DNA of 64,000 nucleotides from JBBRWO01 sp964388455. Lineage in GTDB: Bacteria; Actinomycetota; Coriobacteriia; Anaerosomatales; JAAXUF01. Below are positions 14,864-23,390 of this stretch, in pieces. Every line of letters starts with the position of its first letter. The stretch's first letter is position 1. The notes below the pieces were generated by a model, which was not told the origin of the DNA, searched no databases, and saw nothing but the letters and a program-made list of their open reading frames with translations. Location: NCBI GenBank assembly GCA_964388455.1, contig CAYMAN010000001.1, forward strand, positions 91,280 to 155,279, written 5' to 3'. The position numbers and the translations under genes are program-made.

Positions 14864-17758
14864 CTACCGCCCGAACCGCTCCCCGATCGCGCCGACGACC
14901 TTCGCCCCCGGCATCTTCTCGATGTCGGCCACCGGCAGCGCGCCGAGGAAGTCTCGCCCATACCCCTTGGACACCACCCTCGCGTCAGCGATCACCAAAC
15001 ATCCCACGTCCGTTTTCGACCGAATCAGTCGCCCAGCCGCCTGCTTCAGCTCGATGACCGCCTCGGGCAGCGTGTACTTGCGCCAGGCGCCGCGGCCTTC
15101 TCGGCGTTCGCGTTCGCGGGCCAGCGGATCACTCGGGCGGCCGAAGGGGAGCTTGGGGACCACGACGCAGCGCAGGGTGTCGCCCTTGGCGTCGAAGCCC
15201 TCCCAGAATGACTTGAGCGCGAAGAGCGACAGCCGCTCGTCGGCTAGGAACTCGTCGCGGAGGCGCTTGGCGCTGGTGCCGCGCTTCTGGCAGAGCAGCG
15301 AGATGCCGGCGCGCTCGAGCCGTGGCTCCAGGATCGCGTGCAGCGCCTCCATGTCTCGGCGGTTGGTGAAGAGCGTGAGCGTGCTGCCGTCCATCGCCAG
15401 GTGCACGCCCTCGAGCAGCGCTTCGAGGTCCGCGAGGTAGCTGCGCTCGTTGGGCAGCGCGATGTCGGTGGGCACGTAGACGGCCATCTGCCGCTCGAAG
15501 TCGTAGCTCGACGACAGCCGCAAGCTGCGCCACGCGCCCGGCTCCAGCCGATCGAGTCCCACGCCGCGCGCGAAGTGGCCGAAGTCCTCCCCCGTCGCGA
15601 TCGTCGCCGAGGTGTAGACCACGCTGTGAACGCGCGGATACAAGTCGTTGACCAGCACCTCGCCCACGTCGAGCCGCTCGGCGACCAGCTGCTCCACGTC
15701 CGCCGTCGGCCGCCTGTCGAGCACCGCCGAGTAGACCAGCGAGTCGTCCTCGCCCGTGAGCACGCGGACGAGCCCTAGGTGCTGGTCGGCGATGCGCGAG
15801 AGCAGGCCGACGAGGTCTGCTCGGCCATCCATGAGCTCCGGGCCCAGCTCCTCAAGCATCGTGACCAGCTCGCGCCCGTCGGCGATGAGGAGCTCGAGGC
15901 GCTTGGCAAGCGCGCTGCCGGTCGAGGCGACGACGCCCCACGGACCGGTGTCGCGCGTCTCGTCAGTGACCCACACGTCGGCCGAGTCGTAGTCGCTGTT
16001 GCCGGCCAGCACTCCGAGGTCCTTCACGAAGTCGAACAGCGAGTCGTTGAGCGTGGCGCAGCGAGCGACCTGCTCCTCCATGCGCACGATGACGCCCAAC
16101 ACGGGCGCGGCGAAGTCGGTCCCGCGCATGCTGCGCTTCAGGTTCTCCAGCAGTCCGCCGCGACCCTTAGCCGCGAGCGCGCCCAGCACCGTGGACAGCA
16201 GCACGTGGCTCGCGCCGATGGTGAGTTGCTCGCGCGCTTCCTTCTCGGCGGAGTGGGCCTCGTCCACGATCCAGTGTCGCAGCGGCGGTAGGATCGCGCC
16301 GTCGGCGACCACGTCGCGGAAGAGTAGCGCGTGGTTGGTGACGACGATGTTCGCGCTCGTGGCTCGGCGACGCACGCCGTGCACGTAGCAGAGATGCGGG
16401 AAGAAGCGGCAGCGCTTGTGCGTGCAGTCCGCCTGTGAGGCCGCGATCGCCGAGCGGAACTCGCGCTTGCCCCAGTGCAGGTTGATGGCGTCCAGGTCGC
16501 CCCACGACGACTGCGCGGTCCACGCGAACAGCGCGGCCACACTCGAGATGCGGTCCTCGTCGACGCCGGTGAGCTCGGTCGCGTAGCGCTCGAGCTTGCG
16601 CAGACACGGGTAGTGGTCGTAGCCCTTGAGCGCGACGTAGCGCAGCTCGCCGCCCAGCGCCTCGTTCAGGCGTGGCAGCTCGTGGTAGATGAGCTGGTCC
16701 ATGAGCGCGTTGGTCTTGGTCGCCACGCCCACACCCACGCGATTCTCCAGTGAGTACAACGCCGAGGGAACCAGGTACGCGATCGACTTGCCGACCCCGG
16801 TGCCGGCCTCGATGGCGACATGCGTCCGCGTGTCGAACGCGCTCAGCACCGCGCCCGCCATCTCCAGCTGCTCCCCGCGCGATTCGAAGCCCGCGTACAT
16901 GCGCCCCGCGAGCCCGTCCGCCGAGAACTCCGCGAGCACCGATGCCGCGTCCGGGCACGAGCACGCGACCTCGTCAGCGTCGTGGAGCGACTCGGCTTTG
17001 TCGGCGGCGACGCGGCGACGGCGTGAATCCTTGAGGTCGAAGAAGCCGCCCGGTGGTTCAGCCGCAGCGACGTGGGCGAGCACGGAGCGGATTGGCCAGT
17101 CAGAGTCCGCCGAAAGCTCCACTAGCCGGTGTAGCAGCCCCGGCGGCAGGTCGCCGATGCCGACCATCGCGATGCGCCACATCGCGGCGAGCGCCTCGAC
17201 GTCGGGCATCGCGCGGTGCGAGGGGCCACCCGCGTTGACGCCGAACGCCGCCGCGAGGTCCTGGAGCCGATGCGAGCGCAGACGCGGCAGCGCGATGCGC
17301 ACCAGCTGCAGCGAGTCGAGCCACATGCCCCGCAGCGCCGTGCGACCCGCCACGCGCTCGATGAAGCTGCGGTCGAAGCTCGCATTGTGCGCGATGACGT
17401 CGCGCGATCCGATGAAGTCGATGAGCGCCGAGACGGCCTTCTCGGCGGAGGGCTGGCCTCGGAGCATCTCGGGCGTGATGCCAGTGAGCTTGGTGATCTC
17501 GAGCGAGACCGGGATGACGGGGTCGACCAGCATCTCGAAGCGGTCGATGACTTCCGGACCGCGCATGATGGCGGCGGCGACTTCGATGATTCGGTCGCGC
17601 TCGGGGTCCCAGCCGGTGGTCTCGAGGTCGACGACCGCGACCTCGTCTTCAAAGCCGAAAATCGCCGTGCGCGCACGCTGCGCAAGCGTCGCATAGGCGG
17701 CGCACACATCCGGGTCGGTTCCCGGAACGAGGAAGGTGTCGAGAGTCTCCAAAGTCAC
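14864..17758 (-). CDS. dinG: DinG-family helicase with N-terminal DEDD 3'-5' exonuclease
   Basis: 964 residues from GTG 17758. The DnaQ-like exonuclease domain (about 38-200) shows D44-L-E46-T-T-G and AHNASFDRSF. The XPD-like helicase has Walker A AGTGVGKS (318-325), the DEAH box (499-502), iron-sulfur cysteines C385, C445, C450 and C457, and late motifs FWEGFD and QAAGRLIRS. This two-domain plan is that of the Gram-positive DinG proteins. E. coli DinG lacks the exonuclease domain and unwinds R-loops and forks; in some Gram-positive homologues the helicase half is reported to be weak. It acts in the cytoplasm on damaged or blocked DNA. The location next to pafBC fits a DNA-damage setting. No strong Shine-Dalgarno precedes the GTG. 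Confidence 0.92.
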   Translation of the reverse strand: MTLETLDTFLVPGTDPDVCAAYATLAQRARTAIFGFEDEVAVVDLETTGWDPERDRIIEVAAAIMRGPEVIDRFEMLVDPVIPVSLEITKLTGITPEMLRGQPSAEKAVSALIDFIGSRDVIAHNASFDRSFIERVAGRTALRGMWLDSLQLVRIALPRLRSHRLQDLAAAFGVNAGGPSHRAMPDVEALAAMWRIAMVGIGDLPPGLLHRLVELSADSDWPIRSVLAHVAAAEPPGGFFDLKDSRRRRVAADKAESLHDADEVACSCPDAASVLAEFSADGLAGRMYAGFESRGEQLEMAGAVLSAFDTRTHVAIEAGTGVGKSIAYLVPSALYSLENRVGVGVATKTNALMDQLIYHELPRLNEALGGELRYVALKGYDHYPCLRKLERYATELTGVDEDRISSVAALFAWTAQSSWGDLDAINLHWGKREFRSAIAASQADCTHKRCRFFPHLCYVHGVRRRATSANIVVTNHALLFRDVVADGAILPPLRHWIVDEAHSAEKEAREQLTIGASHVLLSTVLGALAAKGRGGLLENLKRSMRGTDFAAPVLGVIVRMEEQVARCATLNDSLFDFVKDLGVLAGNSDYDSADVWVTDETRDTGPWGVVASTGSALAKRLELLIADGRELVTMLEELGPELMDGRADLVGLLSRIADQHLGLVRVLTGEDDSLVYSAVLDRRPTADVEQLVAERLDVGEVLVNDLYPRVHSVVYTSATIATGEDFGHFARGVGLDRLEPGAWRSLRLSSSYDFERQMAVYVPTDIALPNERSYLADLEALLEGVHLAMDGSTLTLFTNRRDMEALHAILEPRLERAGISLLCQKRGTSAKRLRDEFLADERLSLFALKSFWEGFDAKGDTLRCVVVPKLPFGRPSDPLARERERREGRGAWRKYTLPEAVIELKQAAGRLIRSKTDVGCLVIADARVVSKGYGRDFLGALPVADIEKMPGAKVVGAIGERFGR

Positions 17759-17808
17759 ATCGCCAGACTAGCATGCGCCACTGACTCGGAAGCGGTCCCT
17801 AACGCAAA

Positions 17809-17834
17809 CAGGGCGCCTCCGGAGAGACGCCCTG
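17809..17834 (-). terminator. Intrinsic terminator
   Basis: CAGGGCG (17809-17815) pairs with CGCCCTG (17828-17834). On the minus strand the stem is followed by TTTGCGTT. It lies 25 bp after the stop of the small membrane protein gene and before the dinG start. Confidence 0.75.
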
Positions 17835-17858
17835 CTCGGCAGATGATGAAGGGTGAAA

Positions 17859-18419
17859 CTACTTGACGGAGCCGCCCATGGTGCGCGACGCCACGTACCA
17901 CTGGTCGCCGACCTTCTTGAAGGTCCAGGTGTAAGTGATGGGCATCTGCGGGGTGACCTGCTCGGCGGCGATGGTGATGGTGTCGCCATCCTCGACCGGC
18001 TTGCCGGTGTTGCCCTTGGTGATGCCGTACGGCTTGACCTGCGACTCGAACGACGCGACGCTGCCGTAGCTGTTCGCGGCCGGGAGGAGCTTGTACGCGT
18101 CGGCGAACTTGCCGGCGATGACCGCGTCGAGGTAGGTGCGCACGAGGGTCTCGGGGGTCATGCCCGCGGGTACCTTCGTGGCGGTCTTGGCGTCGAACGG
18201 CGCGTCGGCCGCAGGAGCGGGGTTGGCGCTATCCGGAGCGGTTCCGGGAGGGGTGACGCCGGGAACGGCGCCATTCGCGTCGACCACACCGCTGGGGGCC
18301 GGGACCTGCTTGGTGGTCTGGTAGACGACGACGCCGACGATGGCGGCGAGGAGGGCAGCGATCACCACGAGTGCGATGACGATCATCTGCTGATTGTTGT
18401 TCTGAGTCTGCTCGGACAT
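17859..18419 (-). CDS. Membrane-anchored protein with C-terminal NTF2-like (DUF4878-type) domain
   Basis: 186 residues from ATG 18419 with AAAGGAAG upstream. An Asn/Gln-rich cytoplasmic start (SEQTQNNNQQM) precedes one membrane helix (about 12-33). A Pro/Ala/Gly-rich linker (about 38-85) leads to a C-terminal domain (about 85-186: TPETLVRTYLDAVIAGKFADAYKLLP ... WTFKKVGDQWYVAS). That pattern matches NTF2-like lipoprotein or membrane domains, which often bind small ligands or partner proteins outside the cell membrane. It is monocistronic, with its own terminator and a divergent neighbour (sdaAB). No enzyme function is indicated. Confidence 0.65.
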   Translation of the reverse strand: MSEQTQNNNQQMIVIALVVIAALLAAIVGVVVYQTTKQVPAPSGVVDANGAVPGVTPPGTAPDSANPAPAADAPFDAKTATKVPAGMTPETLVRTYLDAVIAGKFADAYKLLPAANSYGSVASFESQVKPYGITKGNTGKPVEDGDTITIAAEQVTPQMPITYTWTFKKVGDQWYVASRTMGGSVK

Positions 18420-18542
18420 GTGCTTCCTTTCGAGGACGCGTTCCATGACGCTTGCCTGAACGTGCGCTTTGCGCCCGCACACTATACTCTCGCGACCGCG
18501 GGTGCGTACAGCATGAACCATATATGGTGATACGATGAGCGA

Positions 18543-19214
18543 ATGGCACGCCAGCGTAGCGTCTTCGACATCATCGGCCCGGTCATGATCGGCCCGTCAT
18601 CAAGCCACACCGCCGGCGCGGTTCGCCTCGGAGAGTTGGCGCGCTCCATTTTTGGCGGCACTCCCGCACGCGCGCGCATCCTGCTGCATGGCTCCTTCGC
18701 CTCCACCGGCCCCGGTCACGGCACCGATCTCGCACTCATCGCCGGGCTCCTCGGCATGCGACCGGATGACGAGCGGATCCCGGAATCATTCCGCCTAGCC
18801 GACGAAGCCGGCATGCAGGTCGAGTTCGCCGAGGAGGACCTGGGCGACGCGCACCCAAACACCGCAGTCTTCATCCTCTCCGACGCCGACGGGCGCGAGA
18901 TGCGAATCCAAGGCTCGTCGCTGGGAGGCGGTGACGTGGTGGTGACGGAGATCGACTCCTACGACGTCGAGATGACCGGCGAGCTGCCGCTGCTCATCGT
19001 GGGTCACATCGACCGGCCGGGCGTCATCGCCGCGGTCACACGCGCGCTTGCAGACAGTGACGTCAACGTCGCATCGATGCGCGTCTCACGCGAGCATCGG
19101 GGCGCTGGCGCGCTCATGCTCATCGAGACCGACCACGCCGTCAGCGCCGAGACAGCAGCGCAGATCGACGCGCAGCCCGGAACCACAAGCGTCAGGCGCA
19201 TCGCCGCGATCTAG
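18543..19214 (+). CDS. sdaAB: L-serine dehydratase, beta subunit
   Basis: 223 residues from ATG 18543. The SSSHTAGAVRLGELA motif (about 19-33) and GSFASTGPGHGTD belong to the beta domain of the [4Fe-4S] L-serine dehydratase (serine to pyruvate and ammonia). The C-terminal part (about 147-223; LLIVGHIDRPGVIAAVTRAL) is an ACT domain typical of the two-subunit Gram-positive type. The alpha subunit is encoded 7 kb away (26288-27160), which is unusual because the two are normally adjacent. There is no Shine-Dalgarno; TACGAT at 18531-18536 would place the transcript start at the ATG, suggesting leaderless translation. An IS481-family element lies 18 bp beyond the stop. Confidence 0.93.
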   Translation: MARQRSVFDIIGPVMIGPSSSHTAGAVRLGELARSIFGGTPARARILLHGSFASTGPGHGTDLALIAGLLGMRPDDERIPESFRLADEAGMQVEFAEEDLGDAHPNTAVFILSDADGREMRIQGSSLGGGDVVVTEIDSYDVEMTGELPLLIVGHIDRPGVIAAVTRALADSDVNVASMRVSREHRGAGALMLIETDHAVSAETAAQIDAQPGTTSVRRIAAI

Positions 19215-19226
19215 CGGCCGCGCACG

Positions 19227-19232
19227 CCTAGC
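19227..19232. repeat. Target-site duplication of the IS481-type element, left copy
   Basis: CCTAGC at 19227-19232 is repeated exactly at 20276-20281 on the other side of the element. This copy also supplies the transposase stop codon (TAG, minus strand, 19228-19230). Confidence 0.8.
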
Positions 19233-20184
19233 TGTTCTGCCCGGACACGTTGTTGACACCGGACACCCGTGAGATCGGTGGTAGACCGCCGATGCCGCCG
19301 TGCGGACGTCTGTGATTGTAGTTGAACACCCAGCGAGGGAGCGCCGCGAGGCGCTCCCCGTTGCTTTCGTAGGGCTTGCGATACGCCCAGCCGTTGATGA
19401 GTAGCCTGATGAAGCGCTCCGCCTTGCCGTTGGTCTGGGGGCGGTAGGGCCTCGTGTGTGAGCGGGCGACTCCGAGGTCGTCGAGTACGGCACGCTGAGC
19501 TTTGGAGTAGTACGACATCGCGTTGTCGGTGAGCAATCGCCTGACCGTGATCCCGTGCTCCGCGTAGTAGGCGATCGAGCGGGCAGTGAACCCGGCGACC
19601 GTGTCGGCCCGTTCGTCTTGGAGTACCTCGACGTAGGCCAAGCGCGAGTGGTCGTCGATGGCGACATGTAAGAAGTCGAAGCCGCCACCCACGTTGCGCC
19701 TCTTCGCGACCCGGCCTCCGAACCTCCAGCCGCCGCCCTCACCCAGGCGGCCGAGCTTCTTCACATCGATGTGCAGCAGGTCGCCGGGTGCGGTGTGCTC
19801 GTAGCGCACCGCGGGTGCCTTGGGCTCGCGATCGAGATCCCGGAGACATCCCTGTCCGTTCCGGGCGAGCACGCCGTAGATCGTGGAGGGTGCGATGCCC
19901 GTATGCCACGAGATCGTCAGGGGTCCCTCGCCCAGCCGGCGCCGGCGCCAGATGCGGCGTATGTCTCTGGGGCTGACCCGCTCGCGGACGCGTGCCGGTC
20001 GGCTCGAGCGGTCGGCCAGCCCGCCCTCGCCGTGCTCGAAGAAGCGACGCAGCCACTTGTGCGCAGTCTGCCGTGAGACTCCGGCGGCCCGCGCCGCATG
20101 AGTCACCGTCCAGTCGTGCTCGAGGACTCGCCGACAGAGAAGACGTCTGCCGGGAACGGTGAGAAGCGCGTTAGGATGTGACAC
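19228..20184 (-). CDS. IS481-family transposase
   Basis: 318 residues. GTG 20184 is chosen because AAGGAGG precedes it at good spacing; the frame extends 12 codons further without such a site. An N-terminal helix-turn-helix of Mu/IS481 type (WTVTHAARAAGVSRQTAHKW) is followed by a retroviral-type integrase core with the DDE triad in LLHIDVKKLG, LLTDNAMSY and TNGKAERFIRLL. The gene looks complete, with no frameshift. The last codons read out through the left inverted repeat, and the stop TAG lies in the host target duplication, so the final Ser and the stop depend on the insertion site. Confidence 0.92.
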   Translation of the reverse strand: MSHPNALLTVPGRRLLCRRVLEHDWTVTHAARAAGVSRQTAHKWLRRFFEHGEGGLADRSSRPARVRERVSPRDIRRIWRRRRLGEGPLTISWHTGIAPSTIYGVLARNGQGCLRDLDREPKAPAVRYEHTAPGDLLHIDVKKLGRLGEGGGWRFGGRVAKRRNVGGGFDFLHVAIDDHSRLAYVEVLQDERADTVAGFTARSIAYYAEHGITVRRLLTDNAMSYYSKAQRAVLDDLGVARSHTRPYRPQTNGKAERFIRLLINGWAYRKPYESNGERLAALPRWVFNYNHRRPHGGIGGLPPISRVSGVNNVSGQNS

Positions 20185-20275
20185 GAGGGTCCTCCTTGAT
20201 TCGATTGTTGGCTTCAGCACCTACAACCGAACGGGAAGACCCTCATCTATGTCAACAACCTATGTGGGCAGAACA
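19233..20275 (-). mobile_element. IS481-family insertion sequence, 1043 bp
   Basis: The ends are imperfect 26-bp inverted repeats, 19233-19258 and 20250-20275. Both read TGTTCTGCCC outermost and TTGTTGACA innermost, with a 7-bp mismatched middle. The outermost TGT...ACA and a single DDE transposase gene are typical of IS481. A perfect 6-bp direct repeat (CCTAGC) flanks it, so the insertion is probably recent and intact. It landed between sdaAB and the stop codon of the acetyltransferase gene without breaking either. Confidence 0.88.
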
Positions 20276-20281
20276 CCTAGC
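20276..20281. repeat. Target-site duplication of the IS481-type element, right copy
   Basis: CCTAGC at 20276-20281, identical to 19227-19232. The stop codon of the acetyltransferase gene (TAG on the minus strand, 20277-20279) lies inside it, so duplication of the target preserved that gene. Confidence 0.8.
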
Positions 20282-20792
20282 GCCAGGCAGACGTCCCCGC
20301 ATGTGAGGTGAACAGCCGCATCTCGGTCGTCGGCTTGAAGCCGAGTCCCTCGTAGAGCGGCTGTCCGAATTCACTCGCATGCAGCATCACAGCAGGCGCA
20401 CCGCGCTCCTCGGCAGCCTCGATGCACGCGGTCATCAGCGTACGAGCGATCCCCCGACGGCGATACTCCGGCCGCACGTACATGCCGAGGATGTACGCCG
20501 TCAGCCCGACTACGTTGCGGGGGCTCGGCGGGACGCACTGCCACACCACCACGACCGAGCCGACCGCGGCGCCCTCCACCTCGGCGACAAAACCGCTGCA
20601 GCCGCCGTTCGCGAAGCCGTCGCTGAGGTGCTCGGTGGCAGCGGGTGTGATCTGCTCGAGTCGCGACTCGTCACTCCACCCGAGCTCGCGGAACATCCGC
20701 CAGCGGAAGTCGACCACCCGCGGGATGTCGTCAGCGGTTGCGGGGCGAACCGTGACGTCGACGGGCGCGGCAGTGGTGTCGGCTGCGGTCAT
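20277..20792 (-). CDS. GNAT-family N-acetyltransferase
   Basis: 171 residues from ATG 20792 with GAGGAG upstream. A GNAT fold is visible: VTVRPATADDIPRVVDFRW at the start, VGSVVVVWQ, then the acetyl-CoA pyrophosphate loop in YVRPEYRRRGIARTL (Q/RxxGxG/A), and LYEGLGFKPTTEMRLF at the end. The substrate is unknown. It is the last gene of a minus-strand run that starts with feoA and ends exactly at the IS insertion point. A role in iron uptake is not implied. Whether it is transcribed with feoB is uncertain; the gaps are 47 bp or less. Confidence 0.85.
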   Translation of the reverse strand: MTAADTTAAPVDVTVRPATADDIPRVVDFRWRMFRELGWSDESRLEQITPAATEHLSDGFANGGCSGFVAEVEGAAVGSVVVVWQCVPPSPRNVVGLTAYILGMYVRPEYRRRGIARTLMTACIEAAEERGAPAVMLHASEFGQPLYEGLGFKPTTEMRLFTSHAGTSAWR

Positions 20793-20839
20793 GAGCGGGC
20801 TCCTCGGCAGTATCGGCGCGAAACGGGTGCGCTGCGATT

Positions 20840-21070
20840 CTACCGCTCGAGAGGCGTACCGGAATGCTCGGAGTCGTCCGGGGTAGCGTCGCTGGGGCGG
20901 GGCACCGTGCGTGCACCCGCCGGCGGCGCCGGCACGGGATCCGTCTTGCAGGTGCTGCCGCACATCGAGCAGGCTCCGGCACAGCCCACGACCTTGAGCG
21001 CGTTGCAGCGGGGGCACCGCGTCTCATCGGACTCGAAACCGCAGGCGGGGCAGTTGTGGAGGACCGTCAT
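20840..21070 (-). CDS. Small Cys-rich protein downstream of feoB
   Basis: 76 residues from ATG 21070 with GGGAGG at 8-nt spacing, 13 bp after the feoB stop. It has CPACG (about 7-10) and CPRC (about 19-22), together a zinc-ribbon, then a dense CAGACSMCGSTC cluster (about 30-41), and a Pro-rich tail. Ten cysteines in fewer than 40 residues suggest metal binding. Small Cys-rich proteins are often encoded after feoB in anaerobes (FeoC or FeoB-associated types), but this one lacks their usual membrane helix. It may help deliver or sense iron; that is inferred from position. Confidence 0.65.
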   Translation of the reverse strand: MTVLHNCPACGFESDETRCPRCNALKVVGCAGACSMCGSTCKTDPVPAPPAGARTVPRPSDATPDDSEHSGTPLER

Positions 21071-21083
21071 GTCGTCTGCCTCC

Positions 21084-22943
21084 CTACGCGATTCCGAGGA
21101 CCTGAGCGATGATGCCGCCGAGCAGGAACGCCAGCGTGATCGAGGACGCGACCAGACCGAGCGTGTATGCCCAACCGCGCTCCTTGAGCACGACCATGAC
21201 CGACGCGATACACGGCACGAAGAGTGTGATCGTGACCATCGCGACGAGCAGTTGCTGGTCGGACAGGCTCATCTGGAAGAAGCCCGCGGCACCAAAGTCG
21301 CGGCGCACGAAGCCCATCACGAACGCCGTCGCAGCCTGCGGCGGAAGTCCCATCCATCCTACGGTCAGCGGCTTGGCGACCTGGACGATCCAGTCGAGTG
21401 CACCTGTGACCTGCAGAGTCGAGATGAGGGCGGCACCCGCCAGGAAGAAGACGGTGACCTCTTTCATGAAGTGGTAGACCTTCATGCCGGTCTTGCGGAC
21501 GACGTTGTCGAGCCGCGGCAACCGCAGTGACGGCAGGTCGATCAAAAGCTCGGTCGACTCGCCCGGGATCATCTTGTTCAGAACCGTGCCCACCAGGACG
21601 AAGATGCCGATCAGAATCGCGAAGTACGCCGCCGAGTACATCGGTGCTGTGTTCGCCATCAGCGCCGCGATGACCGCGATCTGCGCCGAGCACGGCACCG
21701 CGATCGCCATCAGCGCCGTGGCGATGAAGCGCTCGCGCCGCGATCCGAGGATGCGCGTGGTGAGCGTGCCCATCGTGATGCACCCCAGGCCGAGGATCAG
21801 CGGGATGACCGCGCGGCCGTTCAGACCCATCGACGTGAGAGAGCGGTCCGCGAGCGCCGCGATTCTCGGCAGGTAGCCGGAGTCCTCCAGCAGACCGAGC
21901 AGCGCGTAGAACGCGGTGACCAGCGGGAAGATCACGCCGAGCAGGTACGTCGGCGTCATCGTGAGAACGCCAAACTCACCCGCGAGTATCACGAAGAGCG
22001 GCGAGTCCGAGGCGAACGCGCGGCCCACGAGGTCCTGCACAAATGGGACATAGTAGGTGAGCATGATGTTCTCTTCGAGAAAGCCCACCACACCGCCCGC
22101 GACCCACTGTCCAATGACTATGTACATGCCGACCAGCAGCGCCAGCAGCATCGGCACGCCCGTCAGAGGGTGCATCATCGCGTGCGACAGCTTCGCCGAG
22201 AAGCTCGCACCCTGTGTGGTCTCAGTGACGATGTGACCGCAGATGTCGTTGACGCGGTGGCGGCGGCGCAGGTAGATCGCGTCGCGCTGCGTGCCAGGCT
22301 CGACACCGTGGCGCTCACTGACGGCCTCGTCGCCCTCGAGCACCATGATCGCCTCGGCGCGTGTGCCGACGCGCGTCAGCATCGCGATGACCTCGGGCTC
22401 GAGCTCTGCATCGGCATGTCCGGCGCGTGCGCGCGGAATCGCCGCGATGAGCTCCTCGAATCCCTTACGCTCGACGGCGACGGTCTCGAGTACCGGCACG
22501 CCGAGCAGGTCCTCGAGCAGATCGCGATCGATGTTGACGCCGCGCTTGCGAGCCTCATCGGCCATGTTGAGTGCGACGATCATGCGCTTGCCCATGTCCA
22601 CGAGCTGCAGCGTGAGGAAGAGGTCGCGCTCGAGGTGTACGGCGTCGACCACGTTGATGACGATGTCCCCGGACAAGATGATGTCGCGCGCGACGGTCTC
22701 TTCGTCGTTGAAAGAGCTGACGCCGTAGACGCCAGGCGTATCGACGATATCGTGCTCGTCGATTCGACCTCGCGTGAGCTCGACTGTGGTTCCGGGGAAG
22801 TTGCTGACGTCGACGTAGGTGCCGGTCAGCGCGTTGAAGACTACCGACTTACCGACGTTGGGATTGCCGACCAAAACGATGGTCTCGCACCCGGGGCGGG
22901 CCTCGGTGCTACCCGGCCCGCAGTGACACAGGGCGTCACTCAT
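21084..22943 (-). CDS. feoB: Ferrous iron transporter FeoB
   Basis: 619 residues. The cytosolic G domain has G1 GNPNVGKS (26-33), G3 DTPGVYG and a G4-like NMAD, then a GDI-type helical region (about 170-240). The membrane part has two Gate domains with about eight helices (for example LTYYVPFVQDLVGRAF and IPLILGLGCITMGTLTTRIL). It imports Fe(II) across the cytoplasmic membrane. The start ATG 22943 lies 72 bp after the feoA stop, giving a normal feoA-feoB order. Expression is probably iron-controlled through the operator before feoA. The length is at the short end of the family. An in-frame N-terminal Cys cluster (CHCGPG) could bind metal. Confidence 0.95.
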   Translation of the reverse strand: MSDALCHCGPGSTEARPGCETIVLVGNPNVGKSVVFNALTGTYVDVSNFPGTTVELTRGRIDEHDIVDTPGVYGVSSFNDEETVARDIILSGDIVINVVDAVHLERDLFLTLQLVDMGKRMIVALNMADEARKRGVNIDRDLLEDLLGVPVLETVAVERKGFEELIAAIPRARAGHADAELEPEVIAMLTRVGTRAEAIMVLEGDEAVSERHGVEPGTQRDAIYLRRRHRVNDICGHIVTETTQGASFSAKLSHAMMHPLTGVPMLLALLVGMYIVIGQWVAGGVVGFLEENIMLTYYVPFVQDLVGRAFASDSPLFVILAGEFGVLTMTPTYLLGVIFPLVTAFYALLGLLEDSGYLPRIAALADRSLTSMGLNGRAVIPLILGLGCITMGTLTTRILGSRRERFIATALMAIAVPCSAQIAVIAALMANTAPMYSAAYFAILIGIFVLVGTVLNKMIPGESTELLIDLPSLRLPRLDNVVRKTGMKVYHFMKEVTVFFLAGAALISTLQVTGALDWIVQVAKPLTVGWMGLPPQAATAFVMGFVRRDFGAAGFFQMSLSDQQLLVAMVTITLFVPCIASVMVVLKERGWAYTLGLVASSITLAFLLGGIIAQVLGIA

Positions 22944-23015
22944 TGTGAAACTCCTTTGAACGGTGCTGGCCGAGCAGGCCTGCGCTGGAGGCTGATAAGC
23001 CGCGCGACGCTGGAG

Positions 23016-23315
23016 TTAGCTGCTCAGCCTGCGGACGTTGATTCGCTTCGCGAGCGAACGTCCGACGGCGATCTCCTGTCGGCCACTCTTGATGACGAGC
23101 GGACCGGCCGGGACCCTGGTCACGCATTCGACACACGCGCCCTCGGCGACGCCGAATCGCAGTGCCTGAACGCGAGCATGAGCATCGTCGACCGAGATGA
23201 TCTCGAACCGATCGCCTTTGCGCACCACGTCGAGCGTACACAGGTCGCACGTCACCGGAATCGGGACGACGAGCTGGGTGTCGGTAACGGGCTGCGAGAT
23301 GTCTACGTCGGCCAT
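23016..23315 (-). CDS. feoA: FeoA, ferrous iron transport accessory protein
   Basis: 99 residues from ATG 23315 with AGGAGA upstream. An SH3-like FeoA fold is visible: GDRFEIISVDD, ALRFGVAEGACVECVTRVPAGPLVIKSGRQEIAVGRSLAKRI. It starts with about 25 extra residues and has a CDLC pair (about 24-27). FeoA binds or regulates FeoB at the membrane. It is the first gene of the feo transcript; a strong promoter and a 20-bp palindrome precede it. Confidence 0.9.
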   Translation of the reverse strand: MADVDISQPVTDTQLVVPIPVTCDLCTLDVVRKGDRFEIISVDDAHARVQALRFGVAEGACVECVTRVPAGPLVIKSGRQEIAVGRSLAKRINVRRLSS

Positions 23316-23357
23316 GTGAGTCTCCTGTGCGTGTCGCTCTCCGCTCATGCTACGAGT

Positions 23358-23377
23358 GACTTCGTATGTACTAAGTC
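23358..23377. promoter_or_regulatory. 20-bp palindromic operator before feoAB
   Basis: The sequence reads GACTT-N-GTA-NN-TAC-N-AAGTC, with all 16 defined bases symmetric. It lies just downstream of the -10 box of the feo promoter (about +7 to +26), the position of a repressor that blocks transcription. The size suits a DtxR/IdeR/MntR- or Fur-type metal repressor, although the bases differ from the usual E. coli Fur or IdeR boxes. Confidence 0.7.
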
Positions 23378-23390
23378 TCTCGCTGCGCAG

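Noticed and set aside
16689..17696. 335-residue open frame on the plus strand
   Set aside because: It is antisense to the DinG gene, Ser/Arg-rich, with no recognisable domain.
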